A DNA stretch of 64,000 nucleotides, from NCBI RefSeq assembly GCF_029392815.1, contig NZ_CP113942.1:1302001-1366000 (forward strand), given 5' to 3'. The position numbers were made by a program, and so were the translations under genes. The notes beneath the pieces are model-generated. The model searched no databases. It worked only from the letters and a program-made list of their open reading frames with translations, and was not told where the DNA came from. This document shows, one piece after another, positions 49,824 through 62,522 of the stretch. Position 1 is the stretch's first letter, and the number at the start of each line of letters is the position of its first letter. The stretch comes from Bifidobacterium sp. ESL0682 (GTDB lineage Bacteria; Actinomycetota; Actinomycetes; Actinomycetales; Bifidobacteriaceae).

Positions 49824-52193
49824 ATGAGCGAAGCCGAGCAGGAGCCGCAAACCCAGCTGATCGATGGACGTTACCGCGTCTTGGGGCCGATTGCGGACGG
49901 CGGCATGGCCACGGTCTACAAGGCGAAGGACGAACGGCTTGAACGCGTCGTCGCCATCAAGGTGATGCACACGCAGCTGGCGCAAGGCCCACACCGCGAC
50001 CAGTTCGTGGCCCGTTTCCACCGTGAGGCCCGCAGCGCAGCGGCCATCAGTAACCCGCATATCGTACAGGTCTACGATTCCGGTACAGCCGGCGGACGCG
50101 ACTATCTGGTGATGGAATACGTGCACGGCGTCAATCTGCGCCACGAGATGAATGAGCGCGGCACTTTCAGCGTCCACGAGACGGTGCGTATCATCTCCCA
50201 GACGCTCGACGGTCTGGCCAGCGCCCATCGAGCCGGGGTGGTCCATCGCGACATCAAGCCCGAGAACATCCTGTTGAACGACCGTGGACGGGTACAGATC
50301 ACCGATTTCGGACTTGCCAAGGCAATGAGCGAAGCAACGCTTTCAACCACCGGTATGCTACTCGGCACGGCGGCTTATCTGGCACCAGAGATGATCGAGA
50401 ACAATCTCGCCACTCCACAAGGCGATCTCTATTCCGTAGGTATCATGGCTTGGGAGATGCTGGCCGGACGCGTACCTTTCACCTCCGATAACCCTGTGAC
50501 GATGGTGTTCAAACACGTCCATGAGGACGTACCCGCACTGGACACTGTCTGCCCGGGCATAGACCCCTCGATTTCGGCATTCATCAGCCACCTGACGGCC
50601 CGAATGGTCGAGGCTCGACCAGCTGATGCCACAGAGGCCTTGCAAGAACTGAAGACGCTCAGTTCAAAGATTGGCGTTGACGGATGGCAATACCGTTATG
50701 TCGTGTCAGCTGACAGCCGTGAAGCCGACGGAAAAGGGACCACTACGCCACTTGTCGGCACGGCCCCGCCGATACCTCCTGCCACAGTTGCCGAAGTTCC
50801 TGACGAGGCTGCCGCCGCTCCCGCAGTGCAGTCGGTTTCACCCACATCTCCGATGTCTCCTCTACCGTCTGCCGCTTCAACGGCGCAAAAGGCATCTTCA
50901 CCGTCATCGGCTTCTCCGACAACGCAGGACATGCCCTCCCAATCAGAGGCTCCATCGATCGCGCAGAATACGACCCCTCAATCACAGGCGCCCTCAGCGA
51001 TAAAAGACATGCCATCCGACTTTTATGAGCGGCAATCAGCGCCAAACGCTGCCACACAAGCAATCGACGGGCGTACCTTGGCCAACGACGGCACTGCCGC
51101 AGCGAACAACCCGACCATGTCGATAGGTCTAATGGACGTCCCGGTGACGGCTCAACAAGAATCTGTGGCACTGGACAACACCGCCGCCACATCAAAATCC
51201 GGCAAACCCTCGAAACTGCGTAAACCGGTAATCATCATGACCATCATTCTCATTCTTCTGGCGATACTCGGCGCCGCCGGCGTGGCATGGTGGTATTTCC
51301 TCGGCCCCGGCAGCTACTACAGCCTGCCCAAGCCCGAAGATCTGAATTGCGCGCAAAACACGACCTGCCGCATCACCGATGTCAAGTGGAAACCGTACGA
51401 AAGCACACTCAAGATCGCCGGCATCCCCTATGAGACTTCAGAACAGTTCAGTGACAAAACGGCTAAAGGCAAGGTCATTTCCACCGACCCTGGCAACGTG
51501 GGCGGCAAGGTGAGCAAACGCACCGATGCAAAACTCAAGGTGGTCATTTCCAAGGGCGTCCGCCATATCACCATTCCCGAAGATATTCTCGACCCGTCGA
51601 GCACAGATGGCCAAAAGCCGCTGGAAGCACTCTCCCAGGCTGGTTTCACCAATGTGGTCCATGAGCAGAGCACGGACGAATACTCCGAAGACCTTCCCGA
51701 AGGTGCGGCAAAATCCGTATCCCCCAAGCCCGGAACAACCATCGCCCACAACAGCAAAATAACGGTGGTCCTTTCCAAAGGACCCATGCCCGTGAGCATG
51801 CCCGACGTGACAGGTCGTTCGAAGGATGACGCACAAGCCGCGTTCGACGATGCGAAACTGAAGCCGAACTACAGAGAGCAGTTCAACGATTCGGTGCCCG
51901 CCGGTTCCATCGTCTCCACTTCCATCAAGCCAGGCACGCAACTGCACTGGGGCGACAAGGTCGACGTTGTGGTCTCCAAAGGGCCGGAAACGGTGACCAT
52001 TCCCGATGTGCGGGGCAAAAACAAGGACGATGCACAGAAGATTTTGGAAGATCTGGGCCTCACAGTCAAGGTCTCAGCGCCCCTCGGCGACATCACCCAC
52101 CAGGTCCGCTTCCAGTCCCCCGATCCCGGAGCCCAGGTTCGCGTACGCGGCGACGATGGCAATCCCACCGTCATCACGATTACCGTGGTTTAG
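49824..52193 (+). CDS. pknB: PASTA-domain serine/threonine protein kinase (PknB type)
   Basis: Membrane receptor kinase that senses peptidoglycan fragments and controls cell-wall growth and division. The 789-aa protein has a kinase domain (about 10-275): ADGGMATVYKAKD (P-loop), VAIKVM (ATP lysine), HRDIKPENILL (catalytic loop), DFGLAKA and GTAAYLAPEM. A Pro/Ser/Ala/Thr linker (about 290-460) and a transmembrane helix (about 467-488) follow. The outside has four PASTA-like repeats, clearest in MPVSMPDVTGRSKDDAQAAF and ETVTIPDVRGKNKDDAQKIL. The first is degenerate. No strong Shine-Dalgarno. No phosphatase or RodA/FtsW neighbour is visible. Confidence 0.93.
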   Translation: MSEAEQEPQTQLIDGRYRVLGPIADGGMATVYKAKDERLERVVAIKVMHTQLAQGPHRDQFVARFHREARSAAAISNPHIVQVYDSGTAGGRDYLVMEYVHGVNLRHEMNERGTFSVHETVRIISQTLDGLASAHRAGVVHRDIKPENILLNDRGRVQITDFGLAKAMSEATLSTTGMLLGTAAYLAPEMIENNLATPQGDLYSVGIMAWEMLAGRVPFTSDNPVTMVFKHVHEDVPALDTVCPGIDPSISAFISHLTARMVEARPADATEALQELKTLSSKIGVDGWQYRYVVSADSREADGKGTTTPLVGTAPPIPPATVAEVPDEAAAAPAVQSVSPTSPMSPLPSAASTAQKASSPSSASPTTQDMPSQSEAPSIAQNTTPQSQAPSAIKDMPSDFYERQSAPNAATQAIDGRTLANDGTAAANNPTMSIGLMDVPVTAQQESVALDNTAATSKSGKPSKLRKPVIIMTIILILLAILGAAGVAWWYFLGPGSYYSLPKPEDLNCAQNTTCRITDVKWKPYESTLKIAGIPYETSEQFSDKTAKGKVISTDPGNVGGKVSKRTDAKLKVVISKGVRHITIPEDILDPSSTDGQKPLEALSQAGFTNVVHEQSTDEYSEDLPEGAAKSVSPKPGTTIAHNSKITVVLSKGPMPVSMPDVTGRSKDDAQAAFDDAKLKPNYREQFNDSVPAGSIVSTSIKPGTQLHWGDKVDVVVSKGPETVTIPDVRGKNKDDAQKILEDLGLTVKVSAPLGDITHQVRFQSPDPGAQVRVRGDDGNPTVITITVV

Positions 52194-52322
52194 CAATCGC
52201 TCAGCCTTAAGACCTATTGAGTCTTTAACCGGCGCCATTACTTTCAGCATCACGGATTTGGAACGCTTCAACCCGTACTTGCAATGATTATTTTCATCAT
52301 CACATGGTCAAAGCAATCTGTT

Positions 52323-53027
52323 TCACTGCCCGATCTGTTTGGCCTGCTTCGCCTTGTTCATCTCCGCTTTGACCTTCTGGGCATATTCATCCACGTATTC
52401 CTGCCCGCTGAGCTTGGCAATTTCAGCCATGACACGATCTGTCAGATCACGTAACTCTTCATGCGTGATGGTATCCGGATCGACTTTGCGCACTGAAATC
52501 GGTTTGCCGTAGATGACCTTGGTATGGCCAGAACTCGGGATAATCTGACCAGGCATCTGTACCTGTCTGCTGCCGACCACAGCCGTGGGAATGATAGGAC
52601 AACCGGTTTCCAACGCCAACTTCGCCACACCGGTATGACCGCGATAAAGCCTGCCATCGGGGCTACGCGTGCCTTCCACGTGGATGCCGAAAAGGTGTCC
52701 GTCTTCGATAATCTGGCGCGCATGGGCAAGCGCACCGAGCGATTTCGAGCCACCGGAGCGATCCACCGGGAACACACCGACCGAGGTGAACCACCATTTG
52801 ATGAACTTGCCCTTGATGCCTTTGCCTTCAAAATACTCGGCCTTGCCCATGAAATGAATCATGCGCGGGCTGGTGAGCGGAATAAGCGCATCATCGATGA
52901 CCGCCAGATGGTTCGAGGCGATGATGCCGCCGCCGGTCTTGGGAATGTTCTCCACACCGATACCCTGGGGATGCATGCGCCAACGCGCGAGCGGACCAAG
53001 TCCACGGACAAAGAACCAATAGAGCAC
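52323..53027 (-). CDS. plsC: 1-acyl-sn-glycerol-3-phosphate acyltransferase (PlsC/LPLAT family)
   Basis: Makes phosphatidic acid from lysophosphatidic acid at the membrane. The 234-aa protein has the acyltransferase motifs I NHLAVIDD (HX4D), II around GVFPVDRSGG, III HVEGTRSPDGRLYRGHTG and IV CPIIPTAVVGS. The start taken is GTG at 53027 (VLYWFFVRGLGPLARW), because AGGAGG lies 9 nt upstream; the in-frame ATG at 53045 would put that sequence inside the gene. It is divergent from the membrane protein at 53114. Confidence 0.88.
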   Translation of the reverse strand: MLYWFFVRGLGPLARWRMHPQGIGVENIPKTGGGIIASNHLAVIDDALIPLTSPRMIHFMGKAEYFEGKGIKGKFIKWWFTSVGVFPVDRSGGSKSLGALAHARQIIEDGHLFGIHVEGTRSPDGRLYRGHTGVAKLALETGCPIIPTAVVGSRQVQMPGQIIPSSGHTKVIYGKPISVRKVDPDTITHEELRDLTDRVMAEIAKLSGQEYVDEYAQKVKAEMNKAKQAKQIGQ

Positions 53028-53113
53028 GAACTCTTCCCTCCTCATGGCACACGCATCTCACAGGCGTGCATATTCCACATCAATTGGCCGACCACTGGGT
53101 TAAAGTGGTCGGT

Positions 53114-53731
53114 ATGACTAGTCTCAAGGATAGCAACAACGCTGACGATAACCATGGTGACGCCGATTCGAACGCGACACCAGTTGATCATCACGATGAT
53201 GCCACCGAGACCAGTGCGATCATGAATAATACAAACGGTGGGAACACCGATGACATGTGGAAGCAATTTGAAGCCGAACATGCCGACGATTTGAGCGATA
53301 TCAGCAGTTCCCACAACGCCAAGCGCTTCGAGAAACATGCCAAGCGTGAGGAGAAGAAGGCACTGCTTTCCGTCGAAGATATCACTCCCGACTCTTTCGC
53401 ACGCGGATCTTCTTCTTCCAAACCGCACGGCCCGCGTGATTTCGTAGGTTCCAGCTGGCTTGACGCCGATGATGTGATGGACAGTTTCGATGACTTCACA
53501 CCTCCGAACCCCGATCTCGGCCACTTTGACCCGGTAAAGGTCGTTTTCTGGGGGTTGCTGATTGTCGGCATCGCCGGGCTGATCGCTCTGGTCTTCTTCC
53601 CGAGATTCGCCACCATCATGGGTCTTGTGTTCGGCTTATGCGCTCTGATCGGAGGCGTGGGGCTGCTCAGTGTGCATAAGGGACACAGTCAGACACGGAT
53701 GGACTATTTTGATGATGGATCCAGGGTCTGA
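53114..53731 (+). CDS. Acidic protein with C-terminal two-helix membrane hairpin, unknown function
   Basis: I recognise no family. The 205-aa protein has an Asp/Asn/Ser-rich soluble N-terminus (1-50), then a charged KRFEKHAKREEKK helix and DSFDDFTPPNPDLGHFDPVK. Two close transmembrane helices (about 145-190, VVFWGLLIVGIAGLIALVFF and MGLVFGLCALIGGVGLL) end the protein, with a short GHSQTRMDYFDDGSRV tail. This layout fits an actinobacterial small membrane protein with an N-terminal cytoplasmic region. It lies between plsC and secA, which is consistent with an envelope role. That is context only. Confidence 0.7.
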   Translation: MTSLKDSNNADDNHGDADSNATPVDHHDDATETSAIMNNTNGGNTDDMWKQFEAEHADDLSDISSSHNAKRFEKHAKREEKKALLSVEDITPDSFARGSSSSKPHGPRDFVGSSWLDADDVMDSFDDFTPPNPDLGHFDPVKVVFWGLLIVGIAGLIALVFFPRFATIMGLVFGLCALIGGVGLLSVHKGHSQTRMDYFDDGSRV

Positions 53732-53752
53732 AATACCTTCTTAAAACAAAAC

Positions 53753-53791
53753 AAGACGGTGGCTGACATACACAATGTCAGTCACCGTCTT
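53753..53791. terminator. Bidirectional terminator between the membrane protein and secA
   Basis: 53753-53768 pairs with 53776-53791 with one G-T wobble; both genes converge here. Confidence 0.85.
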
Positions 53792-53834
53792 TCATATCCG
53801 GCAACATTGAGTTACCGGATAATCAACACAAGCT

Positions 53835-56759
<2,925 letters not shown>

Positions 56760-56909
56760 TTTCGCTCCCTAGTTCGCTTCCCATAAACGAGCAAGACCAA
56801 GCCAACCGAGGCTTGGCACAGACTGTATTTTATCTTACGCGACGGCGCAGATTTTCCGAACTATTTATTCACAATGATACGATGTGTGATATTTTCTCTA
56901 TGACGACAT

Positions 56910-56947
56910 GAATGACGGCCCATCAGCTTCCCGATGGGCCGTCATTC
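56910..56947. terminator. Hairpin downstream of hpf
   Basis: 56910-56924 pairs perfectly with 56933-56947 (15 bp). No strong T-run follows. Confidence 0.75.
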
Positions 56948-57022
56948 AAGAACATTCAACGCCGTGACGACACTTGGCCAACCGCTAGCGGCAAACCGCA
57001 TGTCAATCACAACCAGACAAGC

Positions 57023-57709
57023 TTACTTCTTGGCAGCTTTCTGAGCCTTCTCAACGTTCTCTGCAGTATCAATCTCAAAGACACCGTAGCTCCAGCCGTG
57101 ACGACGATAGACTACGGACGGGCGATGCGTCTCACTGTTGACGAACAGGAAGAAATCATGGCCGATGAGTTCCATCTCATACAGCGCTTCATCAATGGTC
57201 ATCGGTTCGGCGATATGCAGCTTGCGACGAATGACGATAGGGGTGTCTCCAACCTGCACCTCAACGCTTTCGCCGGGGCCGAGATCGGTGGACAACGGAT
57301 GCTCCACGTCTTCGGGCTCCTGAAGCTCCGTAGGCTCAGGATTAATCGGCTCGTCAATGGGCACCACGCCCATATCGACGACCTTCTGCTCCTTGCGAGT
57401 CGGACGATGGCTCTTGCGGCGATCGCGCACACGGCGCAGACGCAAGGTCAGCTTGTCCAACGCGATATCGAGAGCGCTATACTCGTCGGAACTCGAGGCT
57501 TCGGCGCGTACCACGGTTGCTCCGGCCTCAATGGTGATCTCGACTCGTTTGGCGGTATCGGCCTGGCGCGGGTTGCCTTCGCGTGACACCACAATCTGAA
57601 CGCGTGCAGTGTCCGGAGCGATGGACGTGACGCGATTCATCTTGGTATCCACAACATCGCGGAACTTCTGATTGACTTGCATGTGACGTCCTGTGACGAC
57701 AATATCCAT
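57023..57709 (-). CDS. hpf: Long-form ribosome hibernation promoting factor
   Basis: Dimerises ribosomes into inactive 100S particles in stationary phase. The 228-aa protein is the long form: an N-terminal S30AE domain (MDIVVTGRHMQVNQKFRDVV, RVEITIEAGATVVRAEASSS, DKLTLRLRRVRDR), a proline/glutamate-rich linker (about 115-160) and a C-terminal dimerisation domain (EPMTIDEALYEMELIGHDFF, ETHRPSVVYRRHGWSYGVFE). GTAGGAGGTCGACC gives a good start. It is divergent from rnpB and lies upstream of secA. Confidence 0.95.
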   Translation of the reverse strand: MDIVVTGRHMQVNQKFRDVVDTKMNRVTSIAPDTARVQIVVSREGNPRQADTAKRVEITIEAGATVVRAEASSSDEYSALDIALDKLTLRLRRVRDRRKSHRPTRKEQKVVDMGVVPIDEPINPEPTELQEPEDVEHPLSTDLGPGESVEVQVGDTPIVIRRKLHIAEPMTIDEALYEMELIGHDFFLFVNSETHRPSVVYRRHGWSYGVFEIDTAENVEKAQKAAKK

Positions 57710-57876
57710 GGTCGACCTCCTACTAGGTTCGACGGGGTTAAATCCGCCTGCGTACCAGCAGCGCCATTACTGCCGCGCTGCTAGTTCCAGTTTAGCGTCA
57801 TACCTTGGGACTAGCTGAGTATTCCCCGAAAAATACGCCATTCGCATGGTCGCAACGCCGAGCATGCGCGTTTTGC

Positions 57877-57882
57877 TATAAT
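57877..57882 (+). promoter_or_regulatory. Extended -10 promoter of rnpB
   Basis: TGCTATAAT forms an extended -10 (TGN plus TATAAT) about 10 nt before the first base of the RNA. The -35 region is weak. Confidence 0.65.
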
Positions 57883-57891
57883 TGATTTCTT

Positions 57892-58273
57892 GTGAGACCT
57901 CTTGATGGCTGCGGCCGCATTCGGCTCGTCCGAGTCGGCTGAGGAACTTCCGGGCTCCATAGAGCACGATGGCGGATAACGTCCGCCCAGGGCGACCTGA
58001 GAGCAAGCGCAACAGAAAACAAACCGCCCGAGCAATCGGGTAAGGGTGAAACGGCGGTGTAAGAGACCACCGGGCCACTGGTAACAGTTGGCCGCTGGCA
58101 AGCCTCATCGGGAGCAAGGCCAAGCAGAAGGCACGTCGGATTTTTCAGTTTCGACACGGGCTGCTCGTCCGGCCTTCGGGTAGGCTGCTGGAGCCTGGCG
58201 GCAACGTCAGGTCGAGATGGATGGCCATCCGCGTGGCAACGCGCGACAGAACCCGGGGTATACGAGGTCTCAC
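57892..58273 (+). ncRNA. rnpB: RNase P RNA (type A)
   Basis: Catalytic RNA that matures the 5' ends of tRNAs. The ends are set by the P1 helix: GTGAGACCTC (57892-57901) is the exact reverse complement of 58264-58273. Conserved core segments are seen in order: GAGGAACTTCCGGGCTCCAT, the GCCCAGGGCGACCTGA region, ACAGAAAACAAACCGCC, GGTAAGGGTGAAACGGCGG and GACAGAACCCGGGGTATACG. The length of about 380 nt is normal for actinobacteria. Confidence 0.93.
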
Positions 58274-58330
58274 TTCACTTTTAAACGACAGATTTCACAG
58301 AAGAAATAACCATATAGTCGCCAAGGTAAA

Positions 58331-59253
58331 TCACCGCTCTCGACACTCAGTCAGGCTTATTTTTCCCGTTTCCGGAACATTGTCGAACAACTCGTGAGCG
58401 ACACGTCTCAGTGTTTCCGGATCATGACCTTTGCGTCCCCGGCACTCCAGAAACGGCGTCGACGAACCTCAAGTTCTAGACCTTCTGTTTTCGCAGCCAC
58501 CTTGCGTCCCAGCTGCCAGGCAGCATCTTCGAACACACCTTGTTCACGGGCTTGCACGGCCACTTGCTGGGCCATGTGGTCATCGACACCTTTACGTTTC
58601 AGCTCCATGACGGTGCCGCGAAAACCAAGCATTCGTCCGGCGCAGCTGCGCACCACGGAACGTGCGTATTCCTCGTCATCGATCAGATGCACCTCGACCA
58701 GACGAGTCACAACATCTTCGGCGACAACAGGGTCATAGCCCTTATCGATCAACCGTTTGATAAGCGCCCCGGAAGAACGTGCAGTGGCATCCAACAGCGT
58801 CAGCGCCGCTTCACGGCACGCATCCCCATCTGCAGGATCGTCAGGAACGCGTTTTACCGGTGCACCCGTGCGATATCGACGATAACGATTGTTACTTTTA
58901 CCTCGACCATACCGTCGATACTTGCGCTTGCCGGAGCCGGTATCTTCAGTGTCAAGGCTACCGCCAAACCCACTGGTATAGTTGCTGGTCACTGGTACGG
59001 CGTGGGTATGGGCTCTATTCGGCCTTTTGACACGCTTACGTTTCCCGTCAGTTTCCGCGTGGGTTCCTGCACTCTCAATCTGAGAGCCAGGAGTTGATTC
59101 ACGAACTTGAGGGGTGTCCTCTAAGCGCTCATCATCTTGCGTTGCATCGGCAAGACGACGAGGGGCCTGCCCATTCTGCGACCGAGGGTCGTCGTAATCC
59201 AGCTGCGCGACCGGAATATGACGACCTTCGAGAAACTCTTCGACGCTGATCAT
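58331..59253 (-). pseudogene. recX: Regulatory protein RecX with a long basic N-terminal extension, frameshifted as read
   Basis: Binds RecA and inhibits or moderates its filaments. The RecX core (about 147 onward) has ACREAALTLLDATARSSGAL, DPVVAEDVVTRLVEVHLIDD, YARSVVRSCAGR and GVDDHMAQQVAVQA. The first 145 residues are an unusual extension with a KRKYRRYGRGKSNNRYRRY patch. The main frame stops at 58408. One extra G in the GGGG at 58437-58440 continues it as GRKGHDPETLRRVAHELF, ending ECRER at 58331 (about 307 aa). It lies 16 bp downstream of recA, in the usual recA-recX order. Confidence 0.88.
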
Positions 59254-59269
59254 GTCTCAGACCAATGAA

Positions 59270-60448
59270 TCAGGCGTTCGACACCGATTCAGAAGCGGGC
59301 GCGGCATCGCCATTGGCATCGGCCGCCGAGTCAGTGCCTTCGCCTTTATCTGCATCCCCACCGTCAGCCGGCTGGGAATCATCGGGAATCAAACCATACT
59401 TCACTTTGACCTTGCGTTCAATTTCCTCGGTCAGTGCCGGGTTATCCTTAAGGAACTGGCGGACGTTTTCACGCCCCTGCCCCAGTTGGTCTCCCTCATA
59501 GGTGAACCATGAACCGGACTTCTTGACGACATCGCTCTGCAAGGCCATATCGAGCACCGAACCCTCTTTGGAAATGCCCTCTCCATAGAGAATGTCAAAC
59601 TCGGCAAACTTGAAGGGCGGCGCCATCTTGTTCTTGACGACCTTGACCTTGGTTCGATTGCCGATGGCCTCGTCACCATTCTTCAACGTCTGGATACGAC
59701 GGATGTCGAGACGCACGGAAGCATAGAACTTCAGGGCCTTGCCACCGGTCGTGGTCTCTGGACTGCCGAAGAAGACACCGATCTTCTCGCGCAACTGGTT
59801 GATGAAGATGGCGGTGGTGTTGGACTGGGCCAATGCACCGGTCATCTTACGCAACGCCTGGCTCATCAACCTGGCCTGCAGACCGACATGGCTGTCGCCC
59901 ATCTCGCCTTCGATTTCGGCCTTCGGCACCAAAGCCGCCACCGAATCGATGACCACGATATCAAGTGCGCCGCTGCGTACCAGCATGTCCGCGATTTCAA
60001 GCGCCTGCTCGCCGTTATCCGGCTGGGAGATAATCAGGGAATCTGTATCGACGCCTAGCTTCTTGGCATAGACCGGATCGAGCGCGTGTTCGGCGTCGAT
60101 ATATGCCGCGACACCACCGTTCTTCTGCGCGTTGGCCACAGCGTGCAGCGCCAACGTGGTCTTGCCGGAAGACTCAGGTCCGTAGATCTCGACGATTCTG
60201 CCGCGCGGAAGGCCACCAATGCCCAACGCCATATCAAGAGCCAGAGAGCCCGTGGGGATGACCTCAACATTCTGCACAGGCTTGTCGCCAAGCCTCATGG
60301 CCGATCCCTTGCCGAAGTCCTTTTCGACCTGCTTCAGTGCGGTGTCGAGCGCCGCCTGCTTGCGCGGATCGATGCCATTCCCGCTACCAGACTCGGTCTG
60401 GGCGTTCTTGGCCTTGGCGCCTTTCGTCGTTTTTGATTGCTGTGCCAT
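59270..60448 (-). CDS. recA: Recombinase RecA
   Basis: Strand-exchange protein and SOS co-protease. The 392-aa protein has the P-loop [13 protein letters not shown], Walker [21 protein letters not shown], loop L1 and L2 signatures ([40 protein letters not shown]) and the C-terminal DNA-binding domain. An acidic/Ala-rich tail of 45 residues, [20 protein letters not shown] and beyond, is typical of actinobacterial RecA. The start has AAAGGAGAACG. recX follows closely. A LexA box in the promoter was not recognised with confidence. Confidence 0.97.
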   Translation of the reverse strand: MAQQSKTTKGAKAKNAQTESGSGNGIDPRKQAALDTALKQVEKDFGKGSAMRLGDKPVQNVEVIPTGSLALDMALGIGGLPRGRIVEIYGPESSGKTTLALHAVANAQKNGGVAAYIDAEHALDPVYAKKLGVDTDSLIISQPDNGEQALEIADMLVRSGALDIVVIDSVAALVPKAEIEGEMGDSHVGLQARLMSQALRKMTGALAQSNTTAIFINQLREKIGVFFGSPETTTGGKALKFYASVRLDIRRIQTLKNGDEAIGNRTKVKVVKNKMAPPFKFAEFDILYGEGISKEGSVLDMALQSDVVKKSGSWFTYEGDQLGQGRENVRQFLKDNPALTEEIERKVKVKYGLIPDDSQPADGGDADKGEGTDSAADANGDAAPASESVSNA

Positions 60449-60693
60449 CGTTCTCCTTTACGTTCGCTCCTGCACTACCAGAGTACGGAGCAATCCGTCA
60501 CTTGCGCAAGCCGAACAGGGTTATGTGGTCGAACGCTTGCCTTTTCGACACGCCATGGTTTTCCGGGCTTTTGAGACCCAAACCCCGTTTATTCGTTCCT
60601 GCTTTCAACATAATCATAGAACAACATACGAACATTTGTTCGAATGACGCGCCGAGATAACCTTCAGCAGAAAACCTCCATTACGCCGCTTGC

Positions 60694-60927
60694 CTACTTC
60701 GCCGGCAGCGGCGGAGCGTTATGGTCTTTGCCCCATCGTCTCGAATCCGGAATCTGCAGCTGGTCACACAGCACGTTCCATATGACACGCGGCTCAACAC
60801 CAGCCGCAAGCGCTTCGACGACGGTCATGTCGTCAAGCGCGGTCAACACCTGATCGCGCGCCAGCGAACGCCCGTATGTCCGCCCGAGCACTTCTTCGAG
60901 CAATTGCCAAAATTCACGTTCCTTCAC
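60694..60927 (-). CDS. DUF3046 protein
   Basis: A 77-residue actinobacterial protein of unknown function, usually encoded next to recA. The GTG at 60927 gives VKEREFWQLLEEVLGRTYGR, then SLARDQVLTALDDMTVVEAL, followed by VEPRVIWNVLCDQLQIPDSR, which is the family pattern. An in-frame start further upstream would add 40 residues of unrelated sequence, so it is not used. It lies between clgR and recA on the same strand. Confidence 0.82.
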   Translation of the reverse strand: MKEREFWQLLEEVLGRTYGRSLARDQVLTALDDMTVVEALAAGVEPRVIWNVLCDQLQIPDSRRWGKDHNAPPLPAK

Positions 60928-61148
60928 ATGCAGCAGTCTATCAGCGCGAATGAATAGCAATCTGTCCGCGAAATTCATGGACGAATTTCCAATATTCATG
61001 AAGGAAGTCACAAAAGGCGCCGTCAGATATTCGACGCCACCAACCACGAGCTTGTTCTAAAACATCGTGTAACACCCTATAATCCGACATCGTTTTGTCT
61101 GTCGCAAATTCCGTCATAAGCAATCTCGCACAAACAGCGAGGAAACAA

Positions 61149-61185
61149 GGGAAGGCCCACCGGTTAGATACCGATGGGCCTTCCC
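61149..61185 (-). terminator. Terminator downstream of clgR
   Basis: GGGAAGGCCCACCGG (61149-61163) pairs with 61171-61185 with one bulged A. It separates clgR from the DUF3046-recA genes. Confidence 0.8.
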
Positions 61186-61209
61186 TGCGGGACGCTTTAC
61201 AAACGCAAA

Positions 61210-61720
61210 TCACGCCTCGTTGTAGTCAAGGTAATCCGCCACCATACGCAGCATCTGCGCGGTGCTCAGTCCGAGCGATTCGGCGATGGACGCCAGCAGT
61301 TCGGAACTGGCTTCCTTCTGCCCGCGTTCGACTTCGAAAGGTAACCGAGCGAGACGCCGGCCTTTTCACTGACCTCTCGCAGGGTCTTATGATCGCGGGT
61401 ACGCAGGTCACGCAGCACGTGGCCGATCGCCTCGCGCAACGAGATGTCGCGCGTCTCACCGTCGGCGTCATGCTTGCGCGTGGCCGCCCTGGGCTTGGAC
61501 TGCTCGGCGTCCTCTTCCTGCCACATCCTGTTGAGCACCGCCTGGCGTTCGTCCTTCGCCTTTTTGCGGCGCGTGCTTTCAAAACTTGTTGCTGCGCGAA
61601 TGCCACCGCGCGGCGCTGAGCAGGGGTCAAGTCCCTGTTGCGCGCATTGCTCGGGCGCGTGGCCCCTGTTGCAAGCGTGTTCATTGCCATCTGCTCCTGT
61701 GGTCGAGTCATCGTTTCCAT
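61210..61720 (-). pseudogene. clgR: ClgR-family helix-turn-helix regulator, frameshifted twice as read
   Basis: In actinobacteria ClgR activates clp protease and chaperone genes and its own degradation by ClpCP. With two single-base corrections the chain reads: a variable N-terminus ([20 protein letters not shown]), then [20 protein letters not shown], then the Cro/C1-type helix-turn-helix [40 protein letters not shown] and [20 protein letters not shown], ending LDYNEA at 61210. The first correction is in the A5 run (61561-61565), the second near 61335. The core matches ClgR, and the order pgsA-cinA-clgR-DUF3046-recA fits. The total is about 170 aa. Confidence 0.85.
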
Positions 61721-61783
61721 TACGCCACCCCTCTTTACCTCGTATTGACCTGTTCACTTCAATCAACAACTGAGGGGAAAAGT

Positions 61784-62401
61784 TTATTCCTTTTTGGACG
61801 CTGTGAACTGCGTCACAAACCGCAATACGTTCAGTACCGAAAGGTGCCGCACTTCCTCGCGTGAGCCGGAAAGTCGCAGCTTTACCGCAACGGTTTTGCG
61901 GGTATCGGCGAGGGCCCCTGCGGGGATGCTGACACCGATATAGACAAGTCCCGCAGGCTTGTTCCCATCCGGACCGGGTCCAGCGACGCCGGTAGTCGAT
62001 AAGCCCAAGACATGACCCTCGTATTGCGGCTGGTCATAAAGATACGCCGTGCGTTCGGCCATTTGACGGGCCACCTCGGGATGCACCGCCCCCTCGGCAC
62101 GCAGCAGGTCCGCATCGACTCCGAGAACGCTTGCCTTGGCGTTGATGTCGTAGGTCACTGCCGAGCCAAGGAAGACCTCGGAAGCCCCCGGAATACGAAC
62201 AAAGGCGTCAGCCAGGAGGCCGGCGGTAAGCGATTCTGCCGCAGCAATCTTCCAGCCGCGAGTCTTCGCTGTTTCAAGGATATTCGCGGCCAAAGTGTCA
62301 CATTGCGGTTGGACGGCTGCGACCGTGCCGCTTGAAGTCAAACCGTCCATGTCCTGTATCGCATAGGATGCGCCGTCCGGTGTCTGAATATATCGCTCCA
62401 T
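61784..62401 (-). CDS. cinA: CinA C-terminal domain protein (nicotinamide-nucleotide amidohydrolase type)
   Basis: Deamidates NMN to NaMN in known family members; historically called competence/damage-inducible protein A. The protein is 205 aa from the ATG at 62401, the C-terminal enzyme domain alone without the N-terminal molybdopterin-like half. Motifs are [36 protein letters not shown] and [20 protein letters not shown]. An upstream in-frame extension to 62560 runs into pgsA and is not used. GTGGGGAAT gives the ribosome binding site. It lies between pgsA and clgR on the same strand. Confidence 0.88.
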   Translation of the reverse strand: MERYIQTPDGASYAIQDMDGLTSSGTVAAVQPQCDTLAANILETAKTRGWKIAAAESLTAGLLADAFVRIPGASEVFLGSAVTYDINAKASVLGVDADLLRAEGAVHPEVARQMAERTAYLYDQPQYEGHVLGLSTTGVAGPGPDGNKPAGLVYIGVSIPAGALADTRKTVAVKLRLSGSREEVRHLSVLNVLRFVTQFTASKKE

Positions 62402-62522
62402 ATTCCCCACTTTTGCGGCCTTGCCGTCACGGCTGCAAACCCGGAACCCAAGACCATACAAAACCGCCCCAAACCTACCTACCAGTCGGTCGGTAGCAGT
62501 TTGGGGCAAATTTACAAGCTGC

